Source: Aquitalea pelogenes (GTDB lineage Bacteria > Pseudomonadota > Gammaproteobacteria > Burkholderiales > Chromobacteriaceae). From it: a DNA stretch of 64,000 nt. The stretch spans positions 1 through 64,000 of the forward strand of contig NZ_LNQV01000011.1 of the NCBI RefSeq assembly GCF_001515305.1. The letters are read 5' to 3'. Both the position numbers and the translations under genes were made by a program. This document shows positions 1-8,258 of this stretch, in pieces; positions within the stretch are counted from its first letter, which is position 1; each line of letters starts with the position of its first letter. The notes beneath the pieces were generated by a model. It did not search any database. It was given only the letters and a program-made list of their open reading frames with translations, and was not told the origin of the DNA.

Positions 1-141
<141 letters not shown>

Positions 142-157
142 CTAACAAACAAATGGG

Positions 158-232
<75 letters not shown>

Positions 233-253
233 CCTTAAACAGGCAATAACGCT

Positions 254-327
254 TGGAGCGGGTGAAGGGAATCGAACCCTCGTCGTAAGCTTGGAAGGCT
301 TCTGCTCTACCATTGAGCTACACCCGC
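254..327 (-). tRNA. tRNA-Gly (TCC)
   Basis: A 74-nt tRNA with encoded CCA. The acceptor is GCGGGTG/CACCCGC, the anticodon loop contains TTCCAA giving anticodon TCC, and the T-loop is GGTTCGATTCC. It is the middle tRNA of the Tyr-Gly-Thr-tuf transcript. Confidence 0.96.
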
Positions 328-380
328 CTGCAACAACTAAACGGCTTTCATACTACACGCCGCCAAGACGTAATTAATTC

Positions 381-466
381 TGGTGGGGGGAGAAGGATTC
401 GAACCTTCGAAGGCTGAGCCGCCGGATTTACAGTCCGGACCCGTTGACCGCTGGGGTAACCCCCCC
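381..466 (-). tRNA. tRNA-Tyr (GTA)
   Basis: An 86-nt class II tRNA with a long variable arm and encoded CCA. The anticodon loop is CTGTAAA on a TCCGGA/TCCGG stem, giving anticodon GTA. It is the first gene of the tRNA-tuf transcript, starting just after the promoter at 479-507. Confidence 0.96.
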
Positions 467-478
467 TGAGAGACCCGA

Positions 479-507
479 ATAGTATAGATACCCGTTTCTT
501 CCGTCAA
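479..507 (-). promoter_or_regulatory. Sigma-70 promoter of the tRNA-Tyr/Gly/Thr-tuf operon
   Basis: On the minus strand there is a TTGACG -35 box (502-507), a 17-nt spacer and a TACTAT -10 box (479-484), ending about a dozen bases before the tRNA-Tyr 5' end. Spacing and position fit a strong stable-RNA promoter. The assignment is by motif only. Confidence 0.8.
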
Positions 508-554
508 CACCTGTAGCGCATTTTTTTTAATTATTTTTGCCGGAAAATGCACAA

Positions 555-575
555 AGCCCCGCACAGGGCGGGGCT
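555..575 (-). terminator. Hairpin terminator downstream of the ferredoxin gene
   Basis: A perfect 7-bp GC-rich stem AGCCCCG/CGGGGCT lies about 30 bases after the ferredoxin stop and before the tRNA promoter. On the minus strand it is followed by a moderately T-rich stretch; on the plus strand by CTGCTTTTT. It separates the ferredoxin gene from the tRNA operon. Confidence 0.65.
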
Positions 576-605
576 CTGCTTTTTGCATCAAGCACTTAGC
601 CTTGA

Positions 606-875
<270 letters not shown>

Positions 876-956
876 TCACAGTATTGATTCTGTCATCCAC
901 CTGCCGCAGTCGCAAGTTCGCCCCGTTATATCTTTATGCGGCGACCTGCAGGTGCA

Positions 957-1517
957 TTACAGCGATTCTTCTTCCAGCGGCCTTGCCAGTGCGTAATGCA
1001 CGGATGCCGCCTTGTCCTGCTTGATGACTTCCCAGCCGCTGAGGGCTTCAGGCCAATGCCTGGCCTCGAAATACACCACACCGTCTTCTGCCAGCAGCGC
1101 TGCTGTCAAAGGCAGCACCTGCTGCAATAGTGTCGAGTCGTATGGCGGATCCAGGAAGATGACATCGAATTTTTCACGACAGCCTTGCACATAGTGCATT
1201 GCATCCATGGCAACTACATCTATATGCGTTGCGGAGAGCAGCTGACGATTCGCCTTGAGCGACTCGACCACCTTGCGCGACTTCTCCACCATGACCACGC
1301 GAGCTGCCTCGCGCGATGCGGCTTCGAACCCCAGTGCCCCGCTACCGGCAAACAGGTCGAGGCAGCGTTTGCCATAGAGTTCCTGACCCAACCAGTTGAA
1401 TACGGTTTCCCTGACGCGGTCCGGTGTGGGCCGCAAGCCCTCGGCATCCGGGAAAGGTAACAAGCGGCGGCGGTACTGCCCACCGATGATACGGACTTTG
1501 TTTCGCTGCTGATTCAT
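957..1517 (-). CDS. rsmD: 16S rRNA (guanine966-N2)-methyltransferase RsmD
   Basis: RsmD uses SAM to methylate G966 of 16S rRNA during 30S assembly. The 186-residue protein has the SAM-binding motif DLFAGSGALGFEA and the catalytic motif DPPY (in FLDPPYD), which identify the family. I start it at the ATG at 1517 (MNQQRNKVRIIGG), which matches the family start. An in-frame extension to 1583 has no family-like sequence. It lies downstream of the M16 peptidase pair on the same strand and may be co-transcribed with it. Confidence 0.93.
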   Translation of the reverse strand: MNQQRNKVRIIGGQYRRRLLPFPDAEGLRPTPDRVRETVFNWLGQELYGKRCLDLFAGSGALGFEAASREAARVVMVEKSRKVVESLKANRQLLSATHIDVVAMDAMHYVQGCREKFDVIFLDPPYDSTLLQQVLPLTAALLAEDGVVYFEARHWPEALSGWEVIKQDKAASVHYALARPLEEESL

Positions 1518-1595
1518 GATGCATGGGCTGAAAACACAAGGGCGAGAGTTTACTCTTTTCCCGCCTGGCATGCTGCATCGCAAGCAGTTTGACGC

Positions 1596-2906
1596 TCAAG
1601 GTGTAGCGCCTGCCGTCACAATCTGCATTTGCTGCGGGTCAATCCGGCGTTGCCAGGCATCACGAATCTGCGCAATGCTCACCTGGGCTACGGCGCGCGG
1701 GTAATCTTCCAGATAGCTCAATGGCAAGTGGTACTGACCGATAACAGCGAGATAGGGCAGCAATTTGCTGTTGCTGTCATAGCGCAATGGAAAGCCGCCA
1801 ATGATATTGGCCTTGGCCTGGTTCAACTCTGTTTCTGTCGGTCCTTCCTTTATAAAGCCTGCCAATACCTCACGCGTTGTCTGCAGCGCCAGTCCGGCCT
1901 CTGCATTGCGGGTGGCCAGTGAAATGACAAATGGCCCTGCTTGTTGCAATGGTGTGAAGTGGCTGCGCACACCGTAGGTCAAACCGCGCCGCACACGCAG
2001 CTCCTGCATCAGGCGGGAGTCAAAGCCACCACCACCCAGAATGTAATTTCCCAGCAGCAATGGGTAGTAGTCCGGATCGTCACGCCTGAGAACCGGCATG
2101 CCCAGTGCAATATGGGTCTGGCTGCCTGGTCGTGTCAGGTGAACCCGGGCAACAGGCTGCGGTGTTGCTTGTGCAATATCCGGCAAAGGCTGCGTGCTTT
2201 GCGGCAAGTTACGCAGCATGGTATTGACTAGTAATTCAGCATCCTGACGTTTTATGTCTCCGACAATGGATACCACGGCCCCTGCTGCGCGGTAATGTTG
2301 TTGCCAGAACTGCAGCAGATCTTCGCGCTGGATGGCTTGCAGGCTGTTGACCGTGATGTATGCGGGCCTGGCGTAGGGGTGATCACCATACATGCGCTGT
2401 TGCAAGGTGATGTCTGCGCTTGCCCCGGCATCTTCCTGCCTTTGCAGCAGGCTTTCTATGGCGCGTTGCCGTTCGCGATTCAACACGGCCACGGCAAATG
2501 TCGGCTGGGTAAGCAGCTGGGTGGCCAGTCCGGTGACGCGCTCTTGCAGATCAGGACGACTCAGGCTGCGCATGCGCAGGCCGGCGGTTTCCAGTTCGGC
2601 AAAGCCGTTCAGCTGTGCAGCACTGTTGGCCAGCTGTTGCTGGATGGCATCTTCATCCAGCCGGGTGGTACCACTATCCAGCAGGCCTGCCACCATGGCT
2701 GCCAGCCCTTCTTTACCTGGCGGGTCGCGCCGGCTACCTGCGTCAAAGTCAACCCGCACATCCAGTATCGGGTTGTCATGTGCTTCTACCAGCAAAACGC
2801 GGGCGCCTTGCTGTGTAATCCACGACTGAATCTCGACTGCACTTGCCAGCGAGCTGAACAGGGCCATCACGGCAGCCAGGGTCATTGTTTTAACGGACAA
2901 ATCCAT
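1596..2906 (-). CDS. M16 family protein lacking the zinc motif (partner subunit)
   Basis: A 436-residue exported M16B-type protein with a signal peptide ending near ALASA/VE. It has both M16 halves, but the HxxEH zinc site is replaced: the matching stretch reads GLAAMVAGLLDSGT. Families of this kind usually work as the inactive half of a heterodimer with a catalytic M16 peptidase, and that peptidase is encoded immediately upstream with a 17-bp overlap. Role in the periplasm (peptide or protein turnover) is inferred. The overlap suggests coupled translation and a fixed ratio. Confidence 0.87.
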   Translation of the reverse strand: MDLSVKTMTLAAVMALFSSLASAVEIQSWITQQGARVLLVEAHDNPILDVRVDFDAGSRRDPPGKEGLAAMVAGLLDSGTTRLDEDAIQQQLANSAAQLNGFAELETAGLRMRSLSRPDLQERVTGLATQLLTQPTFAVAVLNRERQRAIESLLQRQEDAGASADITLQQRMYGDHPYARPAYITVNSLQAIQREDLLQFWQQHYRAAGAVVSIVGDIKRQDAELLVNTMLRNLPQSTQPLPDIAQATPQPVARVHLTRPGSQTHIALGMPVLRRDDPDYYPLLLGNYILGGGGFDSRLMQELRVRRGLTYGVRSHFTPLQQAGPFVISLATRNAEAGLALQTTREVLAGFIKEGPTETELNQAKANIIGGFPLRYDSNSKLLPYLAVIGQYHLPLSYLEDYPRAVAQVSIAQIRDAWQRRIDPQQMQIVTAGATP

Positions 2907-4275
2907 CTCCCTTCAATTGACCGGCCATTGTATTTACGCCGCCTTTGCCCAGCAGGGTGACAACAGTAAGCTGGCCATCCTGCAAGGAAGCTGCTGCCTG
3001 GCGTACTTGCTCCGCAGTTACCTGCTGCATTTGCTGCCGGATGCGGTCGGCATCACGCCAGGAAAAGCCGACAGACTCCAGCGTACCTACGCGCATGGCC
3101 TGGGCAAACAGTGAATCACGCTGGTAAATCTCATCCGCATCCAGCCGGAGCCGGGCACGTGCCAGTTCTTGCTCGCTGACACCACGCTCGACGATATCCC
3201 GCAGCTGCTGACGGATGGCAGCTTCCAGTTCTGCCGGCTGCCTGCCACGTGCTTGTGTGGCGGTAATGACAAACAAGGCCTCGCCCCGGCCCAGCATGCT
3301 GTAATCGGCAGCTGCCGAATGTGCCAGCGCCTTTCCCCTTTCCATCTGACTAGGCAGACGTGCAGCGGCATCTCCCGACAACACGGCCTCCAACAGGGCG
3401 TAGGCATAAGCCTGACCATCCGCCCCGGAACTGAGCCCAGGCACATGCCAGGCCATACTCAGATAATTGAACTGTGACGGCGCACTCAGCTCCACCCGCT
3501 TGATGCCCTGCTGCAAGGGTTCACGCTGCGGATTACGCACCGGTAATGCTTTGGCCGGGAGACCGGCAAAGTAATGCCTGACCTGCTCAAATACACGAGG
3601 CGGATTGACATCACCGACAATCACCAGGGTGACATTGTTTGGCACATACCACTGGCGATACCACTGGCGCAGGTCATCCGCCCGGGCATGGACCAGATCA
3701 TCCATCCAGCCAATCACCGGGTAACGAACAGGATTTGCCACAAAGGCATTGGCATACAGCGCTTCTTGCAACAGGCCGGCGGGCTGGTCGTCAGTGCGCA
3801 GGCGACGTTCTTCCTTGACGACTTCCAGTTCACGTCGGAAAGCTGCTTCATCTATTTGCAGATTGGCCATGCGGTCGGCCTCAAGCTCCAGTAGCAAGGG
3901 CAGCTTGTCGGCAGACAGCTGGGCAAAATACACGGTGTAGTCGCGACTGGTGAAGGCGTTTTCCTTGCCACCGGCCTGGGCAATCCGTCTGGAGTATTCG
4001 CCATCCGCAACACTGGCCGTACCCTTGAACATCATGTGTTCCAGCAAATGTGACAGGCCGGTATGCCCATTGACCTCATCCACACTCCCCACCCGGTACC
4101 ACAACTGGGAAACCACCACGGGTGATCTCGCATCGCGTACCACCACTACCTTCATGCCGTTGGGCAGTATTGTCTCTTGCGGCGCCGCCATCACCACGCC
4201 CGCCAATAGCAGGAGCATGCCCAGGATCAGCCCTGATTTTGCTTTCATCACCATCGTTTCTGCCCTGTTGCTCAT
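2890..4275 (-). CDS. Zinc-dependent M16 peptidase (catalytic subunit)
   Basis: A 461-residue exported metallopeptidase. It has a hydrophobic signal segment (residues about 14-30) and the inverted zinc motif HLLEH at residues 76-80, followed by a Glu-rich helix (RRELEVVKEERR) that supplies the third ligand. It probably pairs with the overlapping M16 partner. Divergent transcription from ftsY across about 50 bp is common in betaproteobacteria. ATG codons at residues 8 and 10 are possible alternative starts, and no strong ribosome binding site settles the choice. Substrate is unknown. Confidence 0.9.
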   Translation of the reverse strand: MSNRAETMVMKAKSGLILGMLLLLAGVVMAAPQETILPNGMKVVVVRDARSPVVVSQLWYRVGSVDEVNGHTGLSHLLEHMMFKGTASVADGEYSRRIAQAGGKENAFTSRDYTVYFAQLSADKLPLLLELEADRMANLQIDEAAFRRELEVVKEERRLRTDDQPAGLLQEALYANAFVANPVRYPVIGWMDDLVHARADDLRQWYRQWYVPNNVTLVIVGDVNPPRVFEQVRHYFAGLPAKALPVRNPQREPLQQGIKRVELSAPSQFNYLSMAWHVPGLSSGADGQAYAYALLEAVLSGDAAARLPSQMERGKALAHSAAADYSMLGRGEALFVITATQARGRQPAELEAAIRQQLRDIVERGVSEQELARARLRLDADEIYQRDSLFAQAMRVGTLESVGFSWRDADRIRQQMQQVTAEQVRQAAASLQDGQLTVVTLLGKGGVNTMAGQLKGDGFVR

Positions 4276-4324
4276 TTAAGGATACAATTTAGCCATTTAT
4301 CGCTTCCCCAGACTACACAGACGC

Positions 4325-5449
4325 ATGTTTAGTTTCTTCAAGAAAAAGCCAAAGCCGGTTGAAACCCCGGTTATCGAACCGCAAACCGAGCCGACCCAGA
4401 GCACGGCTGTCGAATCGCCGGTTGCCGTACCGGAAAACAATCCAGCTCCTGCCGTGCAGGCTGAAGCCGTTGCGCCGGTTGTCGCCAGCACGGTTACCGC
4501 AGCGGAAATCCCGGCAGCAGAAAGCGCCGCACCCGCCAAAAAACTCAGCTGGACCGAGCGCCTGAAGGCCGGCCTTTCCAAAACCCGCGACAAGCTGGGC
4601 AAATCGCTGGCCGGTTTGTTTGGTGGCGGCAAGATTGATGAGGATCTGTACGAGGAGCTGGAAACCGTCCTCTTGACCGCCGACATGGGCATGGATGCCA
4701 CCTTGCATCTATTAAAGGATGTGCGCGAGCGCGTCAGCCTGAAAGGTCTGAAAGACGGCAGCGAACTGAAAGGCGCCTTGAAGGATTCGCTGAACGAGCT
4801 GATTCACCCGCTGGAGAAGCCGCTGGATGTCAACGGCAAGAAGCCGTTTGTCATCATGATGGCCGGGGTGAACGGTGCCGGTAAAACCACTTCCATTGGC
4901 AAACTGGCCAAGTACTACCAGCAGCAAGGCAAGAGCGTGCTGCTGGCAGCTGGCGATACCTTCCGCGCGGCTGCGCGCGAGCAGCTGATGGCCTGGGGCG
5001 AGCGCAACAACGTCACCGTGATTGCCCAGCAAGGCGGTGATGCCGCCGCTGTTTGTTATGACGCCATCCAGGCCGCCACGGCGCGTGGCATTGATATCGT
5101 ACTGGCAGATACCGCTGGCCGTTTGCCCACCCAGTTGCACCTGATGGAAGAAATCAAGAAGGTGAAGCGCGTCATCCAGAAGGCCCTGCCGGATGCCCCG
5201 CATGAGGTGATTCTGGTGCTGGACGCCAATATCGGGCAGAACGCCATCAGCCAGGTCAAGGTATTCGATGACGCGCTGGGCCTCACCGGCCTGATTCTGA
5301 CCAAGCTGGATGGCACCGCCAAAGGTGGCGTGATTGCCGCCATTGCCAAGCAGCGTCCCATTCCGCTACGGTTTGTCGGCGTGGGTGAAAGCATTGACGA
5401 TTTGCGGCCCTTCAACAGCAAGGACTATGTCGACGCCTTGTTCGACTAA
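4325..5449 (+). CDS. ftsY: Signal recognition particle receptor FtsY
   Basis: FtsY is the membrane-bound GTPase that receives SRP-ribosome complexes and hands them to SecYEG. The 374-residue protein starts with a Lys-rich segment and then an acidic, Ala/Pro/Glu-rich A domain (about residues 1-75) for membrane association. The NG domain follows with P-loop GVNGAGKTTS, the insertion-box motif DTFRAAAREQL, DTAGR and TKLDGTAKGG. It heads the ftsY-ftsE-ftsX run. Confidence 0.97.
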   Translation: MFSFFKKKPKPVETPVIEPQTEPTQSTAVESPVAVPENNPAPAVQAEAVAPVVASTVTAAEIPAAESAAPAKKLSWTERLKAGLSKTRDKLGKSLAGLFGGGKIDEDLYEELETVLLTADMGMDATLHLLKDVRERVSLKGLKDGSELKGALKDSLNELIHPLEKPLDVNGKKPFVIMMAGVNGAGKTTSIGKLAKYYQQQGKSVLLAAGDTFRAAAREQLMAWGERNNVTVIAQQGGDAAAVCYDAIQAATARGIDIVLADTAGRLPTQLHLMEEIKKVKRVIQKALPDAPHEVILVLDANIGQNAISQVKVFDDALGLTGLILTKLDGTAKGGVIAAIAKQRPIPLRFVGVGESIDDLRPFNSKDYVDALFD

Positions 5450-5470
5450 GTCAGCAACACAATCTTTGAG

Positions 5471-5492
5471 CACCGGCAGACCACTGCCGGTG
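5471..5492 (+). other. Intergenic hairpin between ftsY and ftsE
   Basis: A perfect 9-bp inverted repeat CACCGGCAG/CTGCCGGTG with a 4-nt loop lies in the 74-bp gap after ftsY. There is no proper T-tract, so it may be a weak terminator, an mRNA-stabilising stem or an ftsY/ftsEX processing site. Confidence 0.5.
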
Positions 5493-5523
5493 ATGTCTTT
5501 CCGGATCAAGGGGAATCCAGCGC

Positions 5524-6177
5524 ATGATTCAGTTCGACCAGGTCACCAAGCGTTATCCCGGTGGCAACGAGGCCCTGAAGAACCTTTCCTTTACCATCGA
5601 TACCGGTGAAATGGTGTTTCTGGCCGGGCATTCCGGTGCAGGCAAATCCACCTTGCTCAAACTGGTGGCCGGGATAGAACGCGCCACCAGCGGCAGCGTG
5701 ATTGTCAGCGGGCAAAACCTGTCCAAGCTGCGTAACAGCCAGATTCCCTATGTCCGGCAGCATATCGGCATGGTGTTTCAGGACCACAAGCTGCTGTTCG
5801 ACCGTTCGGTATTCGACAATGTGATGTTGCCGCTGGACATCATCGGCTTTGACCGCCGCGATGCCGCGCGCCGCGTCCGTGCCGCGCTGGACAAGGTGGG
5901 CTTGCTGTCAAAAGAGAAAACCATGCCTATCCGCCTGTCCGGTGGTGAACAGCAGCGGCTGTGCATTGCCCGTGCCGTAGTACACCGCCCCAGCTTGCTG
6001 CTGGCCGATGAACCATCAGCCAACCTGGACCGCGCCTATGCACTGGACATCATGGAATTGTTCAAATCCTTCCATCAGGTTGGCGTCAGCGTGGTGATTT
6101 CCGCCCATGATGAAACACTGATGGAAGACTATGGTCGCCGTATCATCCGGTTGAAAGAAGGGCAGTTCGCCGCATGA
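5524..6177 (+). CDS. ftsE: Cell division ATP-binding protein FtsE
   Basis: FtsE is the cytoplasmic ATPase of the FtsEX complex, which activates peptidoglycan amidases at the septum. The 217-residue ABC domain contains Walker A GHSGAGKST, the signature LSGGEQQRL and Walker B SLLLADEPSANLD, with a switch histidine in ISAHDE. The ribosome binding site is CAAGGGGAA. Its stop overlaps the ftsX start by 4 bp, which indicates translational coupling. Confidence 0.97.
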   Translation: MIQFDQVTKRYPGGNEALKNLSFTIDTGEMVFLAGHSGAGKSTLLKLVAGIERATSGSVIVSGQNLSKLRNSQIPYVRQHIGMVFQDHKLLFDRSVFDNVMLPLDIIGFDRRDAARRVRAALDKVGLLSKEKTMPIRLSGGEQQRLCIARAVVHRPSLLLADEPSANLDRAYALDIMELFKSFHQVGVSVVISAHDETLMEDYGRRIIRLKEGQFAA

Positions 6178-7082
6178 AACATTATCTGTATCTGAACTGG
6201 CAAAGTGCACGGCAGGCTTTGGGCAAGATTGTCCGTCAGCCATTTGGCAGCCTGCTTACCCTGCTGATGTTGTCGATTGCGCTGGCCTTGCCGCTATCGC
6301 TGTACCTGAGTGTGAGCAGCATCCAGGAATGGGCCGGCCGACTGACCGCCACGCCGCAGATCACCCTGTTCATGGAGCAGTCTGCCGAAGAAGCAGACTT
6401 GGCCGCTGTCTCCAGCACCCTGACCAAGCACCCGCGCATCCAGAGTTTCCAGTTCATTGGCAAGAAACAGGCGCTCTCTGACCTGGAAAAGCGCAATGGA
6501 CTGGCAGGCTTAAGCGAAGGACTGACTGACAATCCGCTGCCGGACGCCTTTGTGGTTACCCCTAAGACGCTGGAACCGCACGAACTGGAAATGCTGCAAA
6601 AAGAGCTGTCCGGCCTGCCCATGGTGGAGACCGCCCAGTTTGATGCCCGCTGGGCCAAGCGCCTGTACGGCATGGTGGAAATGGGCAAGCAACTGACCTG
6701 GTTTTTGGGTGCTGCGCTGGGCATCGCACTGGTGTTGGTGACCTACAATGCGGTGCGGATGCAGATTCTGGCACGGCGTGACGAAATTGAAGTGGCCAAG
6801 CTGATTGGCGCACCGGACAGCTTCATCCGCCGACCCTTCATGTATCACGCCATGTGGCAGGGTTTGCTGGCCGGACTGGCTGCCTGGGGGCTGACCAGCT
6901 GGCTGGTGGTGACGGCCAACCCGGCCATTCATGAGTTTGCCCAGCTTTATAACGAAGCCGTCTCGCTGCGTGGCCTGACGCCGGTGGAGCTGGCCGTGGT
7001 ACTGGCCGTTTCTGCCTTGCTGGCCATGCTGGGTGCCCGCCTGGCGTCCGACCATCACCTGCGCCAGATACAACCTCGTTAA
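6174..7082 (+). CDS. ftsX: Cell division permease-like protein FtsX
   Basis: FtsX is the inner-membrane partner of FtsE; its periplasmic loop recruits amidase activators such as EnvC. The 302-residue protein has one N-terminal membrane segment (about residues 25-50), a periplasmic domain of roughly 120 residues, and three C-terminal membrane segments (from about residue 170), the standard FtsX topology. The start ATG lies inside the ftsE stop (ATGA). Confidence 0.96.
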   Translation: MKHYLYLNWQSARQALGKIVRQPFGSLLTLLMLSIALALPLSLYLSVSSIQEWAGRLTATPQITLFMEQSAEEADLAAVSSTLTKHPRIQSFQFIGKKQALSDLEKRNGLAGLSEGLTDNPLPDAFVVTPKTLEPHELEMLQKELSGLPMVETAQFDARWAKRLYGMVEMGKQLTWFLGAALGIALVLVTYNAVRMQILARRDEIEVAKLIGAPDSFIRRPFMYHAMWQGLLAGLAAWGLTSWLVVTANPAIHEFAQLYNEAVSLRGLTPVELAVVLAVSALLAMLGARLASDHHLRQIQPR

Positions 7083-7101
7083 CAATCCTCCCCTTCCCGC
7101 C

Positions 7102-7136
7102 ACGGCCGGTTTTCACTTAAGGTGACAACTGGCCGT
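7102..7136 (+). other. Long imperfect hairpin after ftsX
   Basis: An inverted repeat with outer arms ACGGCC and GGCCGT continues inward through GTT/AAC and CAC/GTG, with one mismatch and one G-T pair, to a short loop. It begins about 20 bases after the ftsX stop. No T-tract follows, so it is a poor intrinsic terminator and may protect the ftsEX mRNA 3' end. Confidence 0.5.
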
Positions 7137-7216
7137 CCCTGATGAATACCCGGTAGCGACTTGAAAAAAGCTATCGGCATCATAGAAAAATTCATTGACG
7201 GTGGAACCTTTGCTTG

Positions 7217-7243
7217 CTAGCACTCTCTATATGCGAGTGCTAA
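7217..7243 (+). promoter_or_regulatory. CIRCE operator (HrcA binding site) upstream of rpoH
   Basis: The sequence is CTAGCACTC, nine bases, then GAGTGCTAA. This differs from the CIRCE consensus TTAGCACTC-N9-GAGTGCTAA at the first base only. CIRCE is bound by the heat-shock repressor HrcA. A third half-site, TAGCACT at 7246-7252, follows so that GTGCTA (7237-7242) can pair either with the left CIRCE arm or with it. The block ends a few bases before the strong rpoH ribosome binding site AAGGAGGT. HrcA itself is not encoded in this window. Confidence 0.88.
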
Positions 7244-7274
7244 GATAGCACTACCCAAGGAGGTAGTTACACTG

Positions 7275-8138
7275 ATGACCACAACATTTGCCTTGCCCGT
7301 TCCGTCGTCCAGCGGCAGCCTGGAGCAATACATCCAGGCGGTGAACAGTGTTCCCATGCTGACCCCCGAACAGGAAACAGAACTGGCCACCCGCTTCCAG
7401 GAAGAAAACGACCTGGATGCCGCTCGCCAGATGGTTCTGTCGCACCTGCGTGTCGTCGTATCCATTTCCCGTGGTTATGCCGGTTACGGCCTGCCACAAG
7501 CCGACCTGATCCAGGAAGGCAATATCGGCCTGATGAAAGCGGTAAAGCGCTTCGAGCCCGGTCGCGGTGTTCGCCTGTTTTCCTTTGCCGTGCACTGGAT
7601 CAAGGCAGAAATTCACGAATTCATCCTGCGTAACTGGCGTCTGGTGCGCATTGCTACCACCAAGCCACAACGCAAGCTGTTCTTCAACCTGCGCAGCATG
7701 AAAAGCAGCTTTTCTGCCCTGAGTGAGCAGGAAGCGCAGCAGATTGCCGAAGACCTTGGCGTGAAGCCGGAAGAAGTACGTGAAATGGAAACCCGCATGA
7801 GCGGGCAGGATATCGCGCTAATGGCCGATGACGGTGATGACGAGTCGTATGCACCGATCGACTGGCTGGCTGATGCCCACCATGAGCCGACCCGCGCACT
7901 GGAACGCAAGGCTTTCGATCACCTGCAGACCGAAGGCATCGAATATGCGCTGTCCACTCTGGATGCCCGTAGCCGCCGCATTGTGGAAGCCCGCTGGCTG
8001 GCAGACGATGGCGGTTCCACCTTGCACGAACTGGCTGCCGAGTTTGGTGTTTCGGCCGAACGCATTCGCCAGATCGAAGCCAAAGCGCTGGGGAAAATGA
8101 AGGCCGCACTGAGTGAAGGTGTGGTGATCGACGACTAA
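7275..8138 (+). CDS. rpoH: RNA polymerase heat-shock sigma factor RpoH (sigma-32)
   Basis: RpoH directs RNA polymerase to heat-shock promoters. The 287-residue protein has region 2 (YGLPQADLIQEGNIGLMKAV and a following GVRLFSFAVHWI), the RpoH box region near NWRLVRIATTKPQRKLFFN, and a region 4 helix-turn-helix (LAAEFGVSAERIRQIEAKAL). The ribosome binding site is AAGGAGGT. It follows ftsEX as in many proteobacteria, with a 192-bp leader holding a CIRCE operator, so HrcA repression probably adds to the usual post-transcriptional control. Confidence 0.97.
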   Translation: MTTTFALPVPSSSGSLEQYIQAVNSVPMLTPEQETELATRFQEENDLDAARQMVLSHLRVVVSISRGYAGYGLPQADLIQEGNIGLMKAVKRFEPGRGVRLFSFAVHWIKAEIHEFILRNWRLVRIATTKPQRKLFFNLRSMKSSFSALSEQEAQQIAEDLGVKPEEVREMETRMSGQDIALMADDGDDESYAPIDWLADAHHEPTRALERKAFDHLQTEGIEYALSTLDARSRRIVEARWLADDGGSTLHELAAEFGVSAERIRQIEAKALGKMKAALSEGVVIDD

Positions 8139-8160
8139 GCCGTCACCCGCCATAACAAAA

Positions 8161-8184
8161 AGCCCGCGCCAAACGACGCGGGCT
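8161..8184 (+). terminator. Terminator after rpoH (bidirectional)
   Basis: A stem AGCCCGC/GCGGGCT follows the rpoH stop, flanked by AAAAA before and TTTTT after it. It can end rpoH on the plus strand and the pglL-like gene on the minus strand. Confidence 0.88.
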
Positions 8185-8258
8185 TTTTCATTTTCTTCAC
8201 TGCTTTACCGTCTGAGTGATACAAGCGCCACCTTTCGGGCGGCGGTTTGCAGCAACAC

